A DNA stretch of 64,000 bases, taken from contig NZ_JAIHON010000020.1 in NCBI RefSeq assembly GCF_021173675.1, positions 113,012 through 177,011 of the forward strand, read 5' to 3'. The translations under genes were made by a program, and so were the position numbers. Under the pieces are notes generated by a model. The model did no database searches. It was not told the origin of the DNA and saw only the letters and a program-made list of their open reading frames with translations. Below are positions 43,167 through 51,390 of this stretch, piece by piece. Every line of letters starts with the position of its first letter. Within the stretch, counting starts at the first letter, position 1. This stretch comes from Streptomyces lincolnensis (lineage in GTDB: Bacteria > Actinomycetota > Actinomycetes > Streptomycetales > Streptomycetaceae).

Positions 43167-43230
43167 CTGTTGACTGTGGGACGAGCGCGGCGCGTGGCCT
43201 GATGTCATGGCGAGGAGCGGACCGGCCGAG

Positions 43231-43419
43231 CGCGTGACGGTCGAGGAATCCGGCATCGGCCTGGCCGCCGCAGTGGCCCTCGACGCGTTCATCGTGCGCA
43301 CGGTGCTGGCGCCCGCGTGTATGCAGACGCTCGGCCGTGCCAATTGGTGGATCCCAGGCTGGCTAGACCGCGTCCTGCCGCACCTGTCCGCCGGACTCAG
43401 GCCAGGGACACGGCCATGA
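43231..43419 (+). pseudogene. C-terminal remnant of an MMPL-family transporter
   Basis: The frame reads GIGLAAAVALDAFIVRTVLA then LGRANWWIPGWLDRVLPHLS, the last transmembrane helix and conserved tail of MMPL proteins. Compare GVGLAAAVFFDAFIVRMAIV and SAWWLPKWLDRALP in the intact gene at 48569. Over 90 percent of the gene is missing. The two are clearly not identical copies. Confidence 0.75.
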
Positions 43420-43537
43420 TTCCGAGTCGGCTCAGACGGCCGCACTCGTCAGCGAGGCCGACCCCGGATCGCATGACCGCGCCGCGCAGACTGCTGTCTC
43501 GGGCGACATGTCGCGCTGACACGCGAACTCCTGACGA

Positions 43538-43570
43538 ATCGGGGCCCGGACGCTTTGTCCGGGCCCCGAT
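43538..43570. terminator. Hairpin terminator
   Basis: ATCGGGGCCCGGAC and GTCCGGGCCCCGAT form a perfect 14-bp stem with loop GCTTT. It lies about 120 bases after the MMPL relic and about 50 bases beyond the end of a minus-strand relic, so it can serve either direction. Confidence 0.75.
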
Positions 43571-43618
43571 CATTCCGTCGCAATTTCCGCCGGCGACCTC
43601 GATCCCGCCGGATGGCGA

Positions 43619-43720
43619 TCATGACTCCGCCCGTGCGATGCGCTCAACGATCTCGCGCTGCGCGGCAGCGAAGTCGTCGGCCACACGCACTGTGACCTCT
43701 TGCAGCCGGCTCCAGGAGAG
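43619..43720 (-). pseudogene. Unassigned C-terminal fragment next to a terminator
   Basis: The minus strand ends with LQEVTVRVADDFAAAQREIV then ERIARAES, a charged helical tail with normal codon bias that stops 50 bases before the hairpin at 43538-43570. No homologous upstream part is readable; the sequence upstream is low-quality coding. The family is unknown. Confidence 0.35.
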
Positions 43721-44023
43721 CGCGCGCCAGGCGCAGCTGCATCTCTGCGACGCATCCGATCCCGCCCTTGACCCCGAGCTTCGCGCAGGTGCGCCCGACT
43801 CGCGCCGACCCAGTTCGCGCCCGGTTGCGCTGTGAGCACGGGTATCTGCCCGGCGCAGATCGCGGCTGGGCAGGCCCGATCGATACAGCAGCACCGGCGC
43901 GCGGCGAGGCCGGTCAGGGAGCGCGACACGCGATCGGCGGGCTGCCGTCCGCGGACCCGCTTCGAGCGGGCCGCCTACTCGGTCCTGGTCCCAGGGGCAG
44001 CGGTTGAGCTGCAGGGCGGCTTG

Positions 44024-44081
44024 TTGACCTCGATACCGCAGGAGCGTTAGTGTCCTCTTTAGTAAGACCGTAGTCCTGCTT
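44024..44081 (+). promoter_or_regulatory. Relic promoter-operator of the decayed extradiol dioxygenase copy
   Basis: TTGACC (44024-44029), an 18-bp spacer, TAGTGT (44048-44053), then GTCCTCTTTAGTAAGACC, GT and AGTCCTG. Spacing and the AAGAC-N4-GTCCTG core equal those of the intact operon promoter at 43112-43166. The regulatory region was therefore duplicated with the gene and still looks functional. Confidence 0.65.
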
Positions 44082-44273
44082 TGCGGAAATCGAGTAAGGG
44101 TCCACGTCGGGTTGCTCGCGGGTCTGACCGGAACGCCGACGAGGCCTGCCCTGTGCAGCTTGGCGTAGTCCCCTTCGGTCGCTGCGGCCTGCTCCAGCTC
44201 ATGCAAGGACCCAGGAACGGTCCGGGCCGCAGCGACACGGACGGGCCCCACCCACAGCAGCCACGGAGGCACC

Positions 44274-44500
44274 ATGGCGATCACCGGACTCGGCCACACC
44301 GGTTTCTGGGTCAACGGCCTGGAGAAGATGCGTGAGTTCGGCCCGTGACCGACGAGGACGAGGAACTCGGCATCGTCTTCCCGTCCGCGCAGCCCGAGCA
44401 GGAGCACCATGAATTCGTGCCGCAGCGCGGCCGGACCGCGTCCGACGGAGGCAAACTCACCCCCCAAGTCTGCTGGCGGGTCGACTCGCTGGAGACCGGT
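44274..44500 (+). pseudogene. Decayed duplicate of the VOC extradiol dioxygenase
   Basis: GGAGG precedes ATG 44274, and the first 22 codons (MAITGLGHTGFWV...) match the intact gene at 42601-43095. A short out-of-frame deletion then removes the FYTRVLGLT segment. Homology resumes in another frame with TDEDEELGIVF, EHHEFV and LTPQVCWRVDSLE. The metal-ligand His in LTHQVSW is now Pro. It ends abruptly at DSLET, where it is fused to an aldehyde dehydrogenase relic. Confidence 0.9.
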
Positions 44501-44901
44501 GGCCGACGCATGGATGGCGACGGCTACTTCTTCGCACCACCATCCTGACGGACCTCGATGAACGGATGCGGGTCGTCGCTGAGGAACGGTTCGGGCCTGT
44601 ACTGCCGGTCATGGCGTACGGCGATGTCGAGGACGCGCTCGCGCGTGCCAATGACACCCGCTTCGGGCTGAACGGCTCGGTGTGCGGTGTGGAGCGCGGA
44701 TCCGGAACGGGCCGCGGCGCTCGCTACCCGGCTGGAATGCGGTAAGTCCTGGGTCAACACCCACGCCGTGCCGACACCGGGCGGGAGTAAGTGGAGTGGG
44801 CTAGGCGGGGAGGGTGAATGCCCGGCTTGTTGTCGTTCACCAACACCAAGGTCCTGCACACCATCCGGGGAGGGGCACCGAACGAAACCACGCTCCGTTA
44901 A
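44498..44901 (+). pseudogene. Decayed C-terminal third of an aldehyde dehydrogenase, fused to the VOC relic
   Basis: Translation gives GGRRMDGDGYFFAP, then after a one-base loss TILTDLDERMRVVAEERFGP, then after a seven-base duplication WSADPERAAALATRLECG and WVNTHA, then LLSFTNTKVLHTIRG in a third frame. Each block matches residues about 330-470 of the dehydrogenase at 56003-57415. The catalytic domain upstream is absent. The VOC frame reads straight into GGRR, so the junction is a clean fusion. Confidence 0.9.
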
Positions 44902-45002
44902 AGCTGAGTGTGCATGCCGACTGAACCAGGCGGCTTCGAACACCAGCCACGGCAAGCCGTGAATCTGAGTGCTCATTTGCGAACCTTCGTTCGCGTCATC
45001 CA

Positions 45003-45332
45003 GTGAAGATTGAGAAAGGTTGCCAGACATTGAGCGTCAACGGAATCTGGGACATTACTATGAAGACCCCGATGGGAACCCAGGTGCTGCAGCTGGAACT
45101 GCGGTCTGACGGTCAAACGTTGACCGGCACACAGTCGTCCATGGGCGAGACCACCGAGATCCAGGACGGCTCGGTCAACGGCGACGAGGCGACGTGGAAG
45201 GTCGACGCGACCAAGCCGGTGGCCGTGAAAGTCACGTTCACCGCCAAGGTCGACGGAGACGATATATCCGGCCACGCCAAGGCCGGATTCTTTCCCAAAA
45301 CGCCGTTCAGCGGCCGTCGGGCGGCCGCGTAG
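45003..45332 (+). CDS. Small beta-rich hypothetical protein
   Basis: A 109-residue protein with repeated strand patterns: GIWDITMKTPMGTQVLQLEL, GQTLTGTQSS, GDEATWKVDATKP and GDDISGHAK. I recognise this as a type of small conserved protein found beside aromatic and oxygenase genes, but I know no function. It has no signal peptide. The in-frame TTG at 45030, preceded by GAAAGG ten bases away, may be the real start and fits better than GTG 45003. Base composition is normal for the region. Confidence 0.65.
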   Translation: MKIEKGCQTLSVNGIWDITMKTPMGTQVLQLELRSDGQTLTGTQSSMGETTEIQDGSVNGDEATWKVDATKPVAVKVTFTAKVDGDDISGHAKAGFFPKTPFSGRRAAA

Positions 45333-45377
45333 CGGCATACAGCAATCCGATCGGCGGCCACCGCCCGGTTCGTAGCG

Positions 45378-45640
45378 GTGGCCGTCAAAAGATCTGCTGC
45401 TGTAGTATTGGACGGCCTACGGGCCGAGCTCAAGCAGGGCTCGTTCCGGCCGTTACCTGTGCGGGAGCGCAAGATTCCCAAACCGGGTGGGTCGGGAAAG
45501 GTTCGGCGGCTGGGGATTCCCGTGATCGCCGACCGGGTCGTCCAGGCCGCGCTGAAGCTGGTTCTGGAGCCGGTCTCCGGGGCCGACTTCAGGCCAGAAT
45601 CCTACCGGTTCCGGCCTAAGCGGCGGGCTCGGGACGCACC
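45378..45640 (+). mobile_element. Fragment of a group II intron reverse transcriptase/maturase
   Basis: LRAELKQGSFRPLPVRERKI, PKPGG, VRRLGIPVIADRVVQAALKL, VLEPV and YRFRPKRRA are the RT-0 to RT-2 region of LtrA-like intron-encoded proteins. The catalytic YADD part, maturase domain and ribozyme domains V/VI were not found. It is a dead insertion between the small hypothetical gene and cleavage oxygenase copy 2. Confidence 0.8.
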
Positions 45641-45826
45641 TGCTACCCGCAGGCCGGCGAACGAAGTGGGCCACGACAAGGTCTTGCCGGGGGGTGCGGA
45701 AGCGGCGCTGACAGTGGCATCGGTCATAGGGAATCCACAGATGAGGACGATGGCCTTGCCGAGAGGGACGGTAGGCCCATAAAACGGCACCTGGCAATAG
45801 ACGTGGCTACTGGATTCACATTCACA

Positions 45827-45859
45827 GGAATCACTCGGGAATTACTCAGGAATTACTCA
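45827..45859. repeat. Three tandem 11-bp repeats upstream of cleavage oxygenase copy 2
   Basis: GGAATCACTCG, GGAATTACTCA and GGAATTACTCA follow each other without spacing, ending 31 bases before the -35 box of the next promoter. An 11-bp period puts each copy on the same DNA face, as in direct-repeat activator sites. Confidence 0.7.
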
Positions 45860-45890
45860 CTCCACCCCGAACCTTGCGGCTGTGAAGGGA

Positions 45891-45964
45891 TTGACCCTTT
45901 CGAGCTACCGGCTATACGGTCACTACCAGTCCCAAATATAGGGATGATGTTCTGACATTCAGGA
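45891..45964 (+). promoter_or_regulatory. Promoter and operator of cleavage oxygenase copy 2
   Basis: TTGACC (45891-45896), an 18-bp spacer ending CGGCTA, TACGGT (45915-45920), and 29 bp further on the imperfect palindrome TTCTGACATTCAGGA (45950-45964). Promoters with the same GGCTATACGGTC block and a similar downstream 15-mer precede copy 3 (61869-61943) and the MFS gene (55165-55241). Confidence 0.75.
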
Positions 45965-45994
45965 TCGCATGGTTCATGACAAGGAGGGGTGTCC

Positions 45995-47437
45995 ATGTGG
46001 GACTCCAACAACATGTTTCTCAACGGGCCTTACGCACCCTGGCGAGAAGAGGGTGAGGCATTCGATCTGGAGATCGACGGCCGGCTCCCGGACGAGCTGA
46101 ACGGTGCGCTCTTCCGGGTGGGCGCGAACCCTATGTACCGGCCTAAGGATCCGAGCCGCTACCACTGGTTCGAGGGTGACGGCATGGTCCACGCCCTCTT
46201 CCTGCGCGACGGCAGGGCGAGCTACCGCAACCGCTACGTGGAGACCGTCGGCCTGCAGCGGGAGAGGCAGGAGGGCCGGTCCCTCTACGGCGGTTTCATG
46301 AACCCCAGCGAGTTCCCCCTGCCGCCCGGTACCTTTCCGAAGAACCTCGCCAACACGCACGTGAGCCTCTTCGACAACCGCCTGCTGGTCTTCTGTGAGG
46401 CTGATGTTCCGCACGAGCTGCGGCCGGACACGTTGGAGACGGTCAGTCAGCGCTACGACTTCCACGGCGGGTTCAGCGGACCCCCCTTGACGGCCCACCA
46501 CAAGATCGATCCGGCCAACGGCGACATCCTCACCTTCGGTAACAGGGGAGGCTCGGTCACCTGGTTCCGGGCCGACCGCCACGGGCGGGTCCTCGACCTT
46601 CACACGGTCGATCTGGGCGTCCCCACCTTCACCCATGACTACGCCGTCACCACCGACTATGCGATCTTCCTGGTGAATCCGGCGATGGTCCGCTTCGAGC
46701 ACTATCTCAAGGGTGTCCCGTCCACGGTTTGGGAGCCGGAAACGCTGGACACGTGCCGCTGGGCTGTCCTGCATCGCAGGACAGGCGAGGTAACGTGGGT
46801 CGAGGCGCCCGACGCCTTCACGGAGACCCACTTCCTCAATGCCTACCAGGACGGCTCCAAGATCGTCGTCGACGGGCACCGCACCCCCCGTTTCGGCCCC
46901 ACCTGGAAGGAGCTCGAGTCACCGCCGCCGGGCGGCGACTGGAACTGGTGGTTCAAGAACATTGTCGCCACCCCCTGGCGCTGGGAACTCGACCTTGCCA
47001 CAGGGAAGGCGACGGACAGTCAGGTCAACGACATCCTCGGTGAGTTCCCCCGGATCAACGATCAGCGCACCGGCCAGCGCCACCGATACGGCTACTACGC
47101 GACGACGCGGGGAACCGGCGACTGGTTCATCGACGGCCTGGCCAAGCACGACTACCTCACGGGCGAGACGTCGATGCAGACAGCCGACGGTGTGCTGACC
47201 TCCCCCAGCGAACCTGAGTTCGTGCCCCGCCCCGGAGCCACGGCCGAGGACGACGGCTGGCTGCTGTCGACTTGGTGGGACCCCACCACTGACCGCAGCG
47301 AGGTCATCGTTCAGGAGGCCCAGGACTTCACAGCTGCGCCCATCGCCCGGATCAAGCTCAACCACCGAGTTCCCCTGACAACCCACGGCAGTTGGTCGGA
47401 CGCCGCTGATCTCGACGCCGCCATATGCGGCTCCTGA
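45995..47437 (+). CDS. Carotenoid oxygenase family protein (lignostilbene/isoeugenol-cleavage type), copy 2
   Basis: A 480-residue Fe(II) C=C-cleaving dioxygenase. Iron histidines are H168 (TAHHKID), H214 (FTHDYAVTTDY), H279 (ETHFLNAYQD) and H464 (TTHGSW). In the last motif the usual GFHG is TTHG. AAGGAGG is seven bases before ATG 45995, which is preferred over the GTG two codons earlier. It is very similar to copy 3 along its whole length (same start MWD.. and GPYAPWREEGEAFDLEI). It is a single-gene unit with its own promoter and a strong terminator. Confidence 0.92.
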   Translation: MWDSNNMFLNGPYAPWREEGEAFDLEIDGRLPDELNGALFRVGANPMYRPKDPSRYHWFEGDGMVHALFLRDGRASYRNRYVETVGLQRERQEGRSLYGGFMNPSEFPLPPGTFPKNLANTHVSLFDNRLLVFCEADVPHELRPDTLETVSQRYDFHGGFSGPPLTAHHKIDPANGDILTFGNRGGSVTWFRADRHGRVLDLHTVDLGVPTFTHDYAVTTDYAIFLVNPAMVRFEHYLKGVPSTVWEPETLDTCRWAVLHRRTGEVTWVEAPDAFTETHFLNAYQDGSKIVVDGHRTPRFGPTWKELESPPPGGDWNWWFKNIVATPWRWELDLATGKATDSQVNDILGEFPRINDQRTGQRHRYGYYATTRGTGDWFIDGLAKHDYLTGETSMQTADGVLTSPSEPEFVPRPGATAEDDGWLLSTWWDPTTDRSEVIVQEAQDFTAAPIARIKLNHRVPLTTHGSWSDAADLDAAICGS

Positions 47438-47443
47438 GCCCCC

Positions 47444-47495
47444 GGCATCCGCTGGCCGGCGGGGCGACGACGCTTCCCGTCGGCCAGCGGATGCC
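47444..47495 (+). terminator. Terminator after cleavage oxygenase copy 2
   Basis: GGCATCCGCTGGCCG (47444-47458) and CGGCCAGCGGATGCC (47481-47495) are perfect 15-bp arms starting six bases after the stop codon. The inner GCGGGGCG..CCCGTC part resembles the hairpin after copy 3. Confidence 0.8.
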
Positions 47496-47738
47496 CCACC
47501 CACGGCCGTCCCGGTGCCTGACATCTACGACCCCCAGGGCCGGGGAAGTGCTGTTCGCGTTCTTCGCGGCGATGTAAGTCCGCGGCATCGTCCCACTGGC
47601 GGCATGCTGCGTCCCACGTCAGACCCGATACGGCAAGGTGCTGAGGTTCGAGTCCGCTCGGGCGCGGCGAAGCCTTGGCCCCGCGGTCCATCGGGAGGGG
47701 CGCCATGGGGCTCACGTAGGCCTGAACGCGTTTCGCGT

Positions 47739-47812
47739 ACGAAACGGTTTCGTTTTCATCGGATTGGCGGTATGGTCATGGCTGTACGGTGATCCGTACG
47801 AAACCGTTTCGT
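47739..47812. promoter_or_regulatory. Twin perfect palindromes, operators of the TetR-MMPL operon
   Basis: ACGAAACGGTTTCGT (47739-47753) and ACGAAACCGTTTCGT (47798-47812) are perfect 15-bp palindromes differing only in the central base, 59 bp apart. The second lies just before the TetR ribosome-binding site. Their spacing would let two TetR dimers flank the promoter. Confidence 0.8.
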
Positions 47813-47827
47813 TTCTAAGGGGGTGTG

Positions 47828-48448
47828 ATGGTCGAGGTTGCAATGTCGCGTCGCGGTCGGATCACCCCCGAGCGCGAGGCCGAGCTGTACGTGGCTGTGC
47901 TCGATCTGCTTCGTGAGGTCGGCTATGGCTCGCTGACCATGGACGCCGTGGCCGCACGCACCCGCTGCAGCAAGGCGACGCTCTACCGTCAGTGGGGTGG
48001 CAAGGCCGAGCTGGTCGTCAAGGCGATGCGTCACAACAAGCGCGCCAGCGTCAGGGGCGTCGACACCGGATCGCTGCGGGGAGACTTTCTGGCTGCGCTG
48101 TCCATCGAGGACGACTCCGCCATGGAACGGAACTCCGCGCTGATGCGCGGCCTGGTCATGGAGATACACCACAACCCTGACCTCGGGCGGGCGTTCCGGG
48201 AACTGTTCATCGAACCGGAACGGGCCGAATTCAACCGGGTGTTGCAACGTGCCGTTGACCGAGGCGAGATCTGTGCGGACAACCCTGCGTTGGATTATGT
48301 GCCGCACGTACTCATCGGCGGCTACTTCACCCGCACTCTGATCGACGATCGCCCGCCGACGCGGGCGTTCCTGGCTGAGTATGCCGACTCCGTGCTTTTC
48401 CCCGCCCTCGGCGTCAGGCTCTCCCCTTCTTCCAGTCCCCAGCAGTAA
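47828..48448 (+). CDS. TetR/AcrR family transcriptional regulator
   Basis: A repressor of 206 residues from ATG 47828; GTG 47825 and ATG 47843 are alternatives. The helix-turn-helix region reads AVLDLLREVGYGSLTMDAVA, then RCSKATLYRQWGGKAELV (about residues 22-66). The C-terminal domain matches the TetR_C family with a HNPDLGRAFRELF helix. AAGGGGG is the ribosome-binding site. Two palindromes upstream suggest autoregulation, and the MMPL transporter gene follows 120 bases downstream as the likely target. Confidence 0.92.
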   Translation: MVEVAMSRRGRITPEREAELYVAVLDLLREVGYGSLTMDAVAARTRCSKATLYRQWGGKAELVVKAMRHNKRASVRGVDTGSLRGDFLAALSIEDDSAMERNSALMRGLVMEIHHNPDLGRAFRELFIEPERAEFNRVLQRAVDRGEICADNPALDYVPHVLIGGYFTRTLIDDRPPTRAFLAEYADSVLFPALGVRLSPSSSPQQ

Positions 48449-48568
48449 GCCGCTCTCCAGCCGTACTTGGCGCAACCTCCCCCCTGCCTCCAGGGCATGT
48501 GGGGCCCCCATCGTCGTCGGGCCTGCTCGCTGCCCTGAACCATCCACGACTGACCCGGAGCACGTCCC

Positions 48569-51190
48569 GTGGCTACCTTCCTGTACAAACTCGGCCGATT
48601 CGCCTTCCGGCGACGGCACTACATCGCCCTGTTCTGGGCCGCCCTGCTGGCCGCCGCCTGCGTCGCGGCCTTCAACGCGCCCGCCGCAGGCTCATCGTCC
48701 TACTCGATCCCCGGCATCGAGTCCCAGAAGGCCTACGACCTGCTGGCGCAGCGTTCGCCTGGCTCGAGCGCCGACGGAGGGAACGCGAACGTCGTCTTCA
48801 AGGCTCCCGCGGGCGAGAAGATGACAGACGCCGACAACAAGGCCTTCGTCGAGCAGACCGTCAAGGACCTCGGCAAGGGGCCTGAGGTCGATTCCGTCAC
48901 CGACCCGTTCACACAGCACAACGCGGTGAGCAAGGACGGGACGATCGCCTACACGCAGGTGAAGTACACCGCCCCGGCCAAGGAACTGAAGGACTCCACC
49001 AAGGACTTCCTGAAGAAGACGGTGGAAAAGGCCCGGCACTCCGGGGTGACCGTCGAGATCGGCGGTGACGTGCTCGACGACTCGCCCTCGTCGGGTGCCG
49101 GAGAGCTCATCGGTGTCGCCGTCGCCGCGGTCGTCCTCGTCGTCACGCTGGGCTCGCTCGTCGCGGCCGGGCTGCCGCTGCTGACCGCCCTCATCGGGGT
49201 GGGTATCGGCTTCGCCGGCATCACGGCCCTCGCCAACGCGCTCGACCTCGGCGACACCACCTCCATCCTGGCCATGATGATCGGCCTCGCCGTCGGTATC
49301 GACTACGCCCTGTTCATCCTCTCCCGCTACCGGTCCGAACTGGCCGAGGGTCGCGAACGCGAGGACGCGGTCGGACGGGCCACGGGCACGGCGGGCTCGG
49401 CAGTGGTCTTCGCCGGGCTGACGGTCGTGATCGCACTCGTCGGCCTCTCGGTCGTCGACGTCCCGGTGCTGACCAAGATGGGTCTCGCGGCGGCGTGCAC
49501 GGTCGTGCTCGCGGTGCTGATCGCCCTCACGATGATCCCCGCGATGATCGGCTACGTGGGCCGGAAGATCCAGCCGACAGGCAAGAAGAGCAAGCGGTTC
49601 GGTGGCAGGAAGGCGCAGGAGAACACCGAGGGCAAGCCCAACATGGGTACCCGCTGGGGGAGCTTCGTCGTCCGCCGTCCTGCCGCCGTCCTGGTGCTGG
49701 GCGTGGTCGCCCTGGGGGTCATGGCCCTCCCGGTGACCCAGCTGCAACTCGGGCTGGGCGACGACAGCACGAAGCCGGCGTCCACGACTCAGCGAAAGGC
49801 CTACGACCTCCTCTCGGAAGGCTTCGGCCCCGGCTTCAACGGCCCGCTGATGATCGTCGTCGACACGAAGGACAGCAGCGACCCGAAGGCGGCCGCCAGC
49901 TCGGTGACCGACGAAGTCGAGGGTCTGAAGGACGTCGCGACGGTCACCCCCGCGATGTTCAACAAGGCTGGCGACACGGCGACGATCACCGTCATCCCGG
50001 ACTCCAAGCCATCCTCGACGCAGACCGAGGACCTGGTGCACGCCATCCGTGACAAGGCCGACGGCATCAAGGCCGACACGGACGCCCGGGTGCTGGTCAC
50101 CGGCACGACGGCGATGAACATCGACTTCTCGCAGAAGCTGACCAACGCGCTGATCCCCTACCTGGCGCTGGTGGTCGGCCTCGCCTTCCTGCTCCTGATG
50201 GTGGTCTTCCGCTCGATCCTCGTCCCGCTGAAGGCGGCCCTCGGCTTCCTGCTGTCGGTGCTGGCGGCGCTGGGCGCCGTGGTCGCAGTCTTCCAGTGGG
50301 GCTGGCTGGCCGGTCTGCTCGGTGTCGAGGAATCCGGCCCGATCATGTCGTTGGTGCCGATCTTCATGATCGGCGTGGTCTTCGGCCTGGCGATGGACTA
50401 CGAGGTGTTCCTCGTGACCCGGATGCGTGAGGCCTACGTCCACGGCGAGGAGCCCAAGGAGGCGGTGGTGACCGGCTTCAAGCACAGCGCACGCGTGGTC
50501 ACGGCCGCCGCGATCATCATGATGTGCGTCTTCGCCGGCTTCATCAGCTCCAGCGAGTCCATGATCAAAATGATGGGCGTCGGGCTGGCGGCCGCGGTCT
50601 TCTTCGACGCGTTCATCGTCCGCATGGCCATCGTCCCGGCCGTCCTCGCACTGCTCGGAAAGAGCGCCTGGTGGCTCCCCAAGTGGCTGGACCGCGCCCT
50701 GCCCAATGTGGACGTCGAGGGCGAGCGGCTCCGCGCACAGGACCAGCACCAGAGCGGGAACACGCAGGCCCCGCCCACGGAGCCGCAGACGGAGCGGCAG
50801 CCGGTGCTAGTGGGTGCCCTGCGGAAGTCGACGGAGGCCGAGCCACAGGCGGCGTACGCCTCCACCGAGAGCGCGCCTGCCTCCGTTCCCGCGACGAGCG
50901 GGCCGTCCATCGAGGGCCAGGTGCGCGACGCGGAGGGTACGTGCGTCGAAGGCGCCACGCTGACACTGACCTCCCTGACCGGGCGTCAGCTCGGCAGTAC
51001 CGTCACCCGGCTCGACGGCCGGTACTCGATGCCGACGCCGGCCTCCGGCTCGTACGTCCTGACCGCGGCGGCCGACGGCCATCAACGGCGGGCCGCCACC
51101 TTGGAGGTGGGCGAGGAGCCGCTGGCGTACGACGTGCTGCTAGCCGGGACCGGCGGGCCGGACGACGCGGGCCTGCCGAGGGCGCGTTGA
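48569..51190 (+). CDS. MMPL/RND family transporter with C-terminal carboxypeptidase-regulatory domain
   Basis: An 873-residue inner-membrane transporter with two repeats of one plus five helices. The first porter loop is about residues 40-170. MIGLAVGIDYALFILSRYRSE and VFGLAMDYEVFLVTRMREAY carry the conserved Asp-Tyr proton-relay motifs of MMPL proteins. After the last helix comes a Gln/Pro-rich linker, then a CarboxypepD_reg beta-sandwich at about 775-860 (IEGQVRDAEGTCVEGATLTL, GRYSMPTPASGSYVL). The start is GTG with GGAG upstream. Such proteins export lipids or hydrophobic compounds. It forms a unit with the TetR gene. Confidence 0.93.
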   Translation: MATFLYKLGRFAFRRRHYIALFWAALLAAACVAAFNAPAAGSSSYSIPGIESQKAYDLLAQRSPGSSADGGNANVVFKAPAGEKMTDADNKAFVEQTVKDLGKGPEVDSVTDPFTQHNAVSKDGTIAYTQVKYTAPAKELKDSTKDFLKKTVEKARHSGVTVEIGGDVLDDSPSSGAGELIGVAVAAVVLVVTLGSLVAAGLPLLTALIGVGIGFAGITALANALDLGDTTSILAMMIGLAVGIDYALFILSRYRSELAEGREREDAVGRATGTAGSAVVFAGLTVVIALVGLSVVDVPVLTKMGLAAACTVVLAVLIALTMIPAMIGYVGRKIQPTGKKSKRFGGRKAQENTEGKPNMGTRWGSFVVRRPAAVLVLGVVALGVMALPVTQLQLGLGDDSTKPASTTQRKAYDLLSEGFGPGFNGPLMIVVDTKDSSDPKAAASSVTDEVEGLKDVATVTPAMFNKAGDTATITVIPDSKPSSTQTEDLVHAIRDKADGIKADTDARVLVTGTTAMNIDFSQKLTNALIPYLALVVGLAFLLLMVVFRSILVPLKAALGFLLSVLAALGAVVAVFQWGWLAGLLGVEESGPIMSLVPIFMIGVVFGLAMDYEVFLVTRMREAYVHGEEPKEAVVTGFKHSARVVTAAAIIMMCVFAGFISSSESMIKMMGVGLAAAVFFDAFIVRMAIVPAVLALLGKSAWWLPKWLDRALPNVDVEGERLRAQDQHQSGNTQAPPTEPQTERQPVLVGALRKSTEAEPQAAYASTESAPASVPATSGPSIEGQVRDAEGTCVEGATLTLTSLTGRQLGSTVTRLDGRYSMPTPASGSYVLTAAADGHQRRAATLEVGEEPLAYDVLLAGTGGPDDAGLPRAR

Positions 51191-51312
51191 TTGTTGTCAC
51201 CGATGTGCACGGAGATGTGCCGGCGACGGTCAGGTCCGTTCCTCAGCTTGTCTGCTCCGTCGGCGAACCGTCGACAGTGACCCCACCGCGCGCCACTTGC
51301 TGATCGTCAAAC

Positions 51313-51352
51313 AGCCACTTCACCCGGGGACCGGCCCCCGGGTGAAGTGGCT
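51313..51352 (+). terminator. Terminator after the MMPL gene
   Basis: AGCCACTTCACCCGGGG and CCCCGGGTGAAGTGGCT give a 17-bp perfect stem with a short CG-rich loop, about 120 bases after the MMPL stop. Confidence 0.85.
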
Positions 51353-51390
51353 TACCCGGTGCACCTGGCTGCATCGCTGGGATCGCGAGC

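Noticed and set aside
47640..47680. GGTTCGAGTCC, resembling a tRNA T-arm
   Set aside because: The flanking bases do not form the T-stem, and no acceptor, D or anticodon arm is present.
47496..47738. Minus-strand frame with RQWDDAADLHRREEREQHF
   Set aside because: No recognisable family, no start or ribosome-binding site; it lies between a terminator and the TetR operators.
48692..50749. A 685-codon open frame opposite the MMPL gene
   Set aside because: Asp/His/Arg-rich shadow of a membrane-protein gene; no domain.
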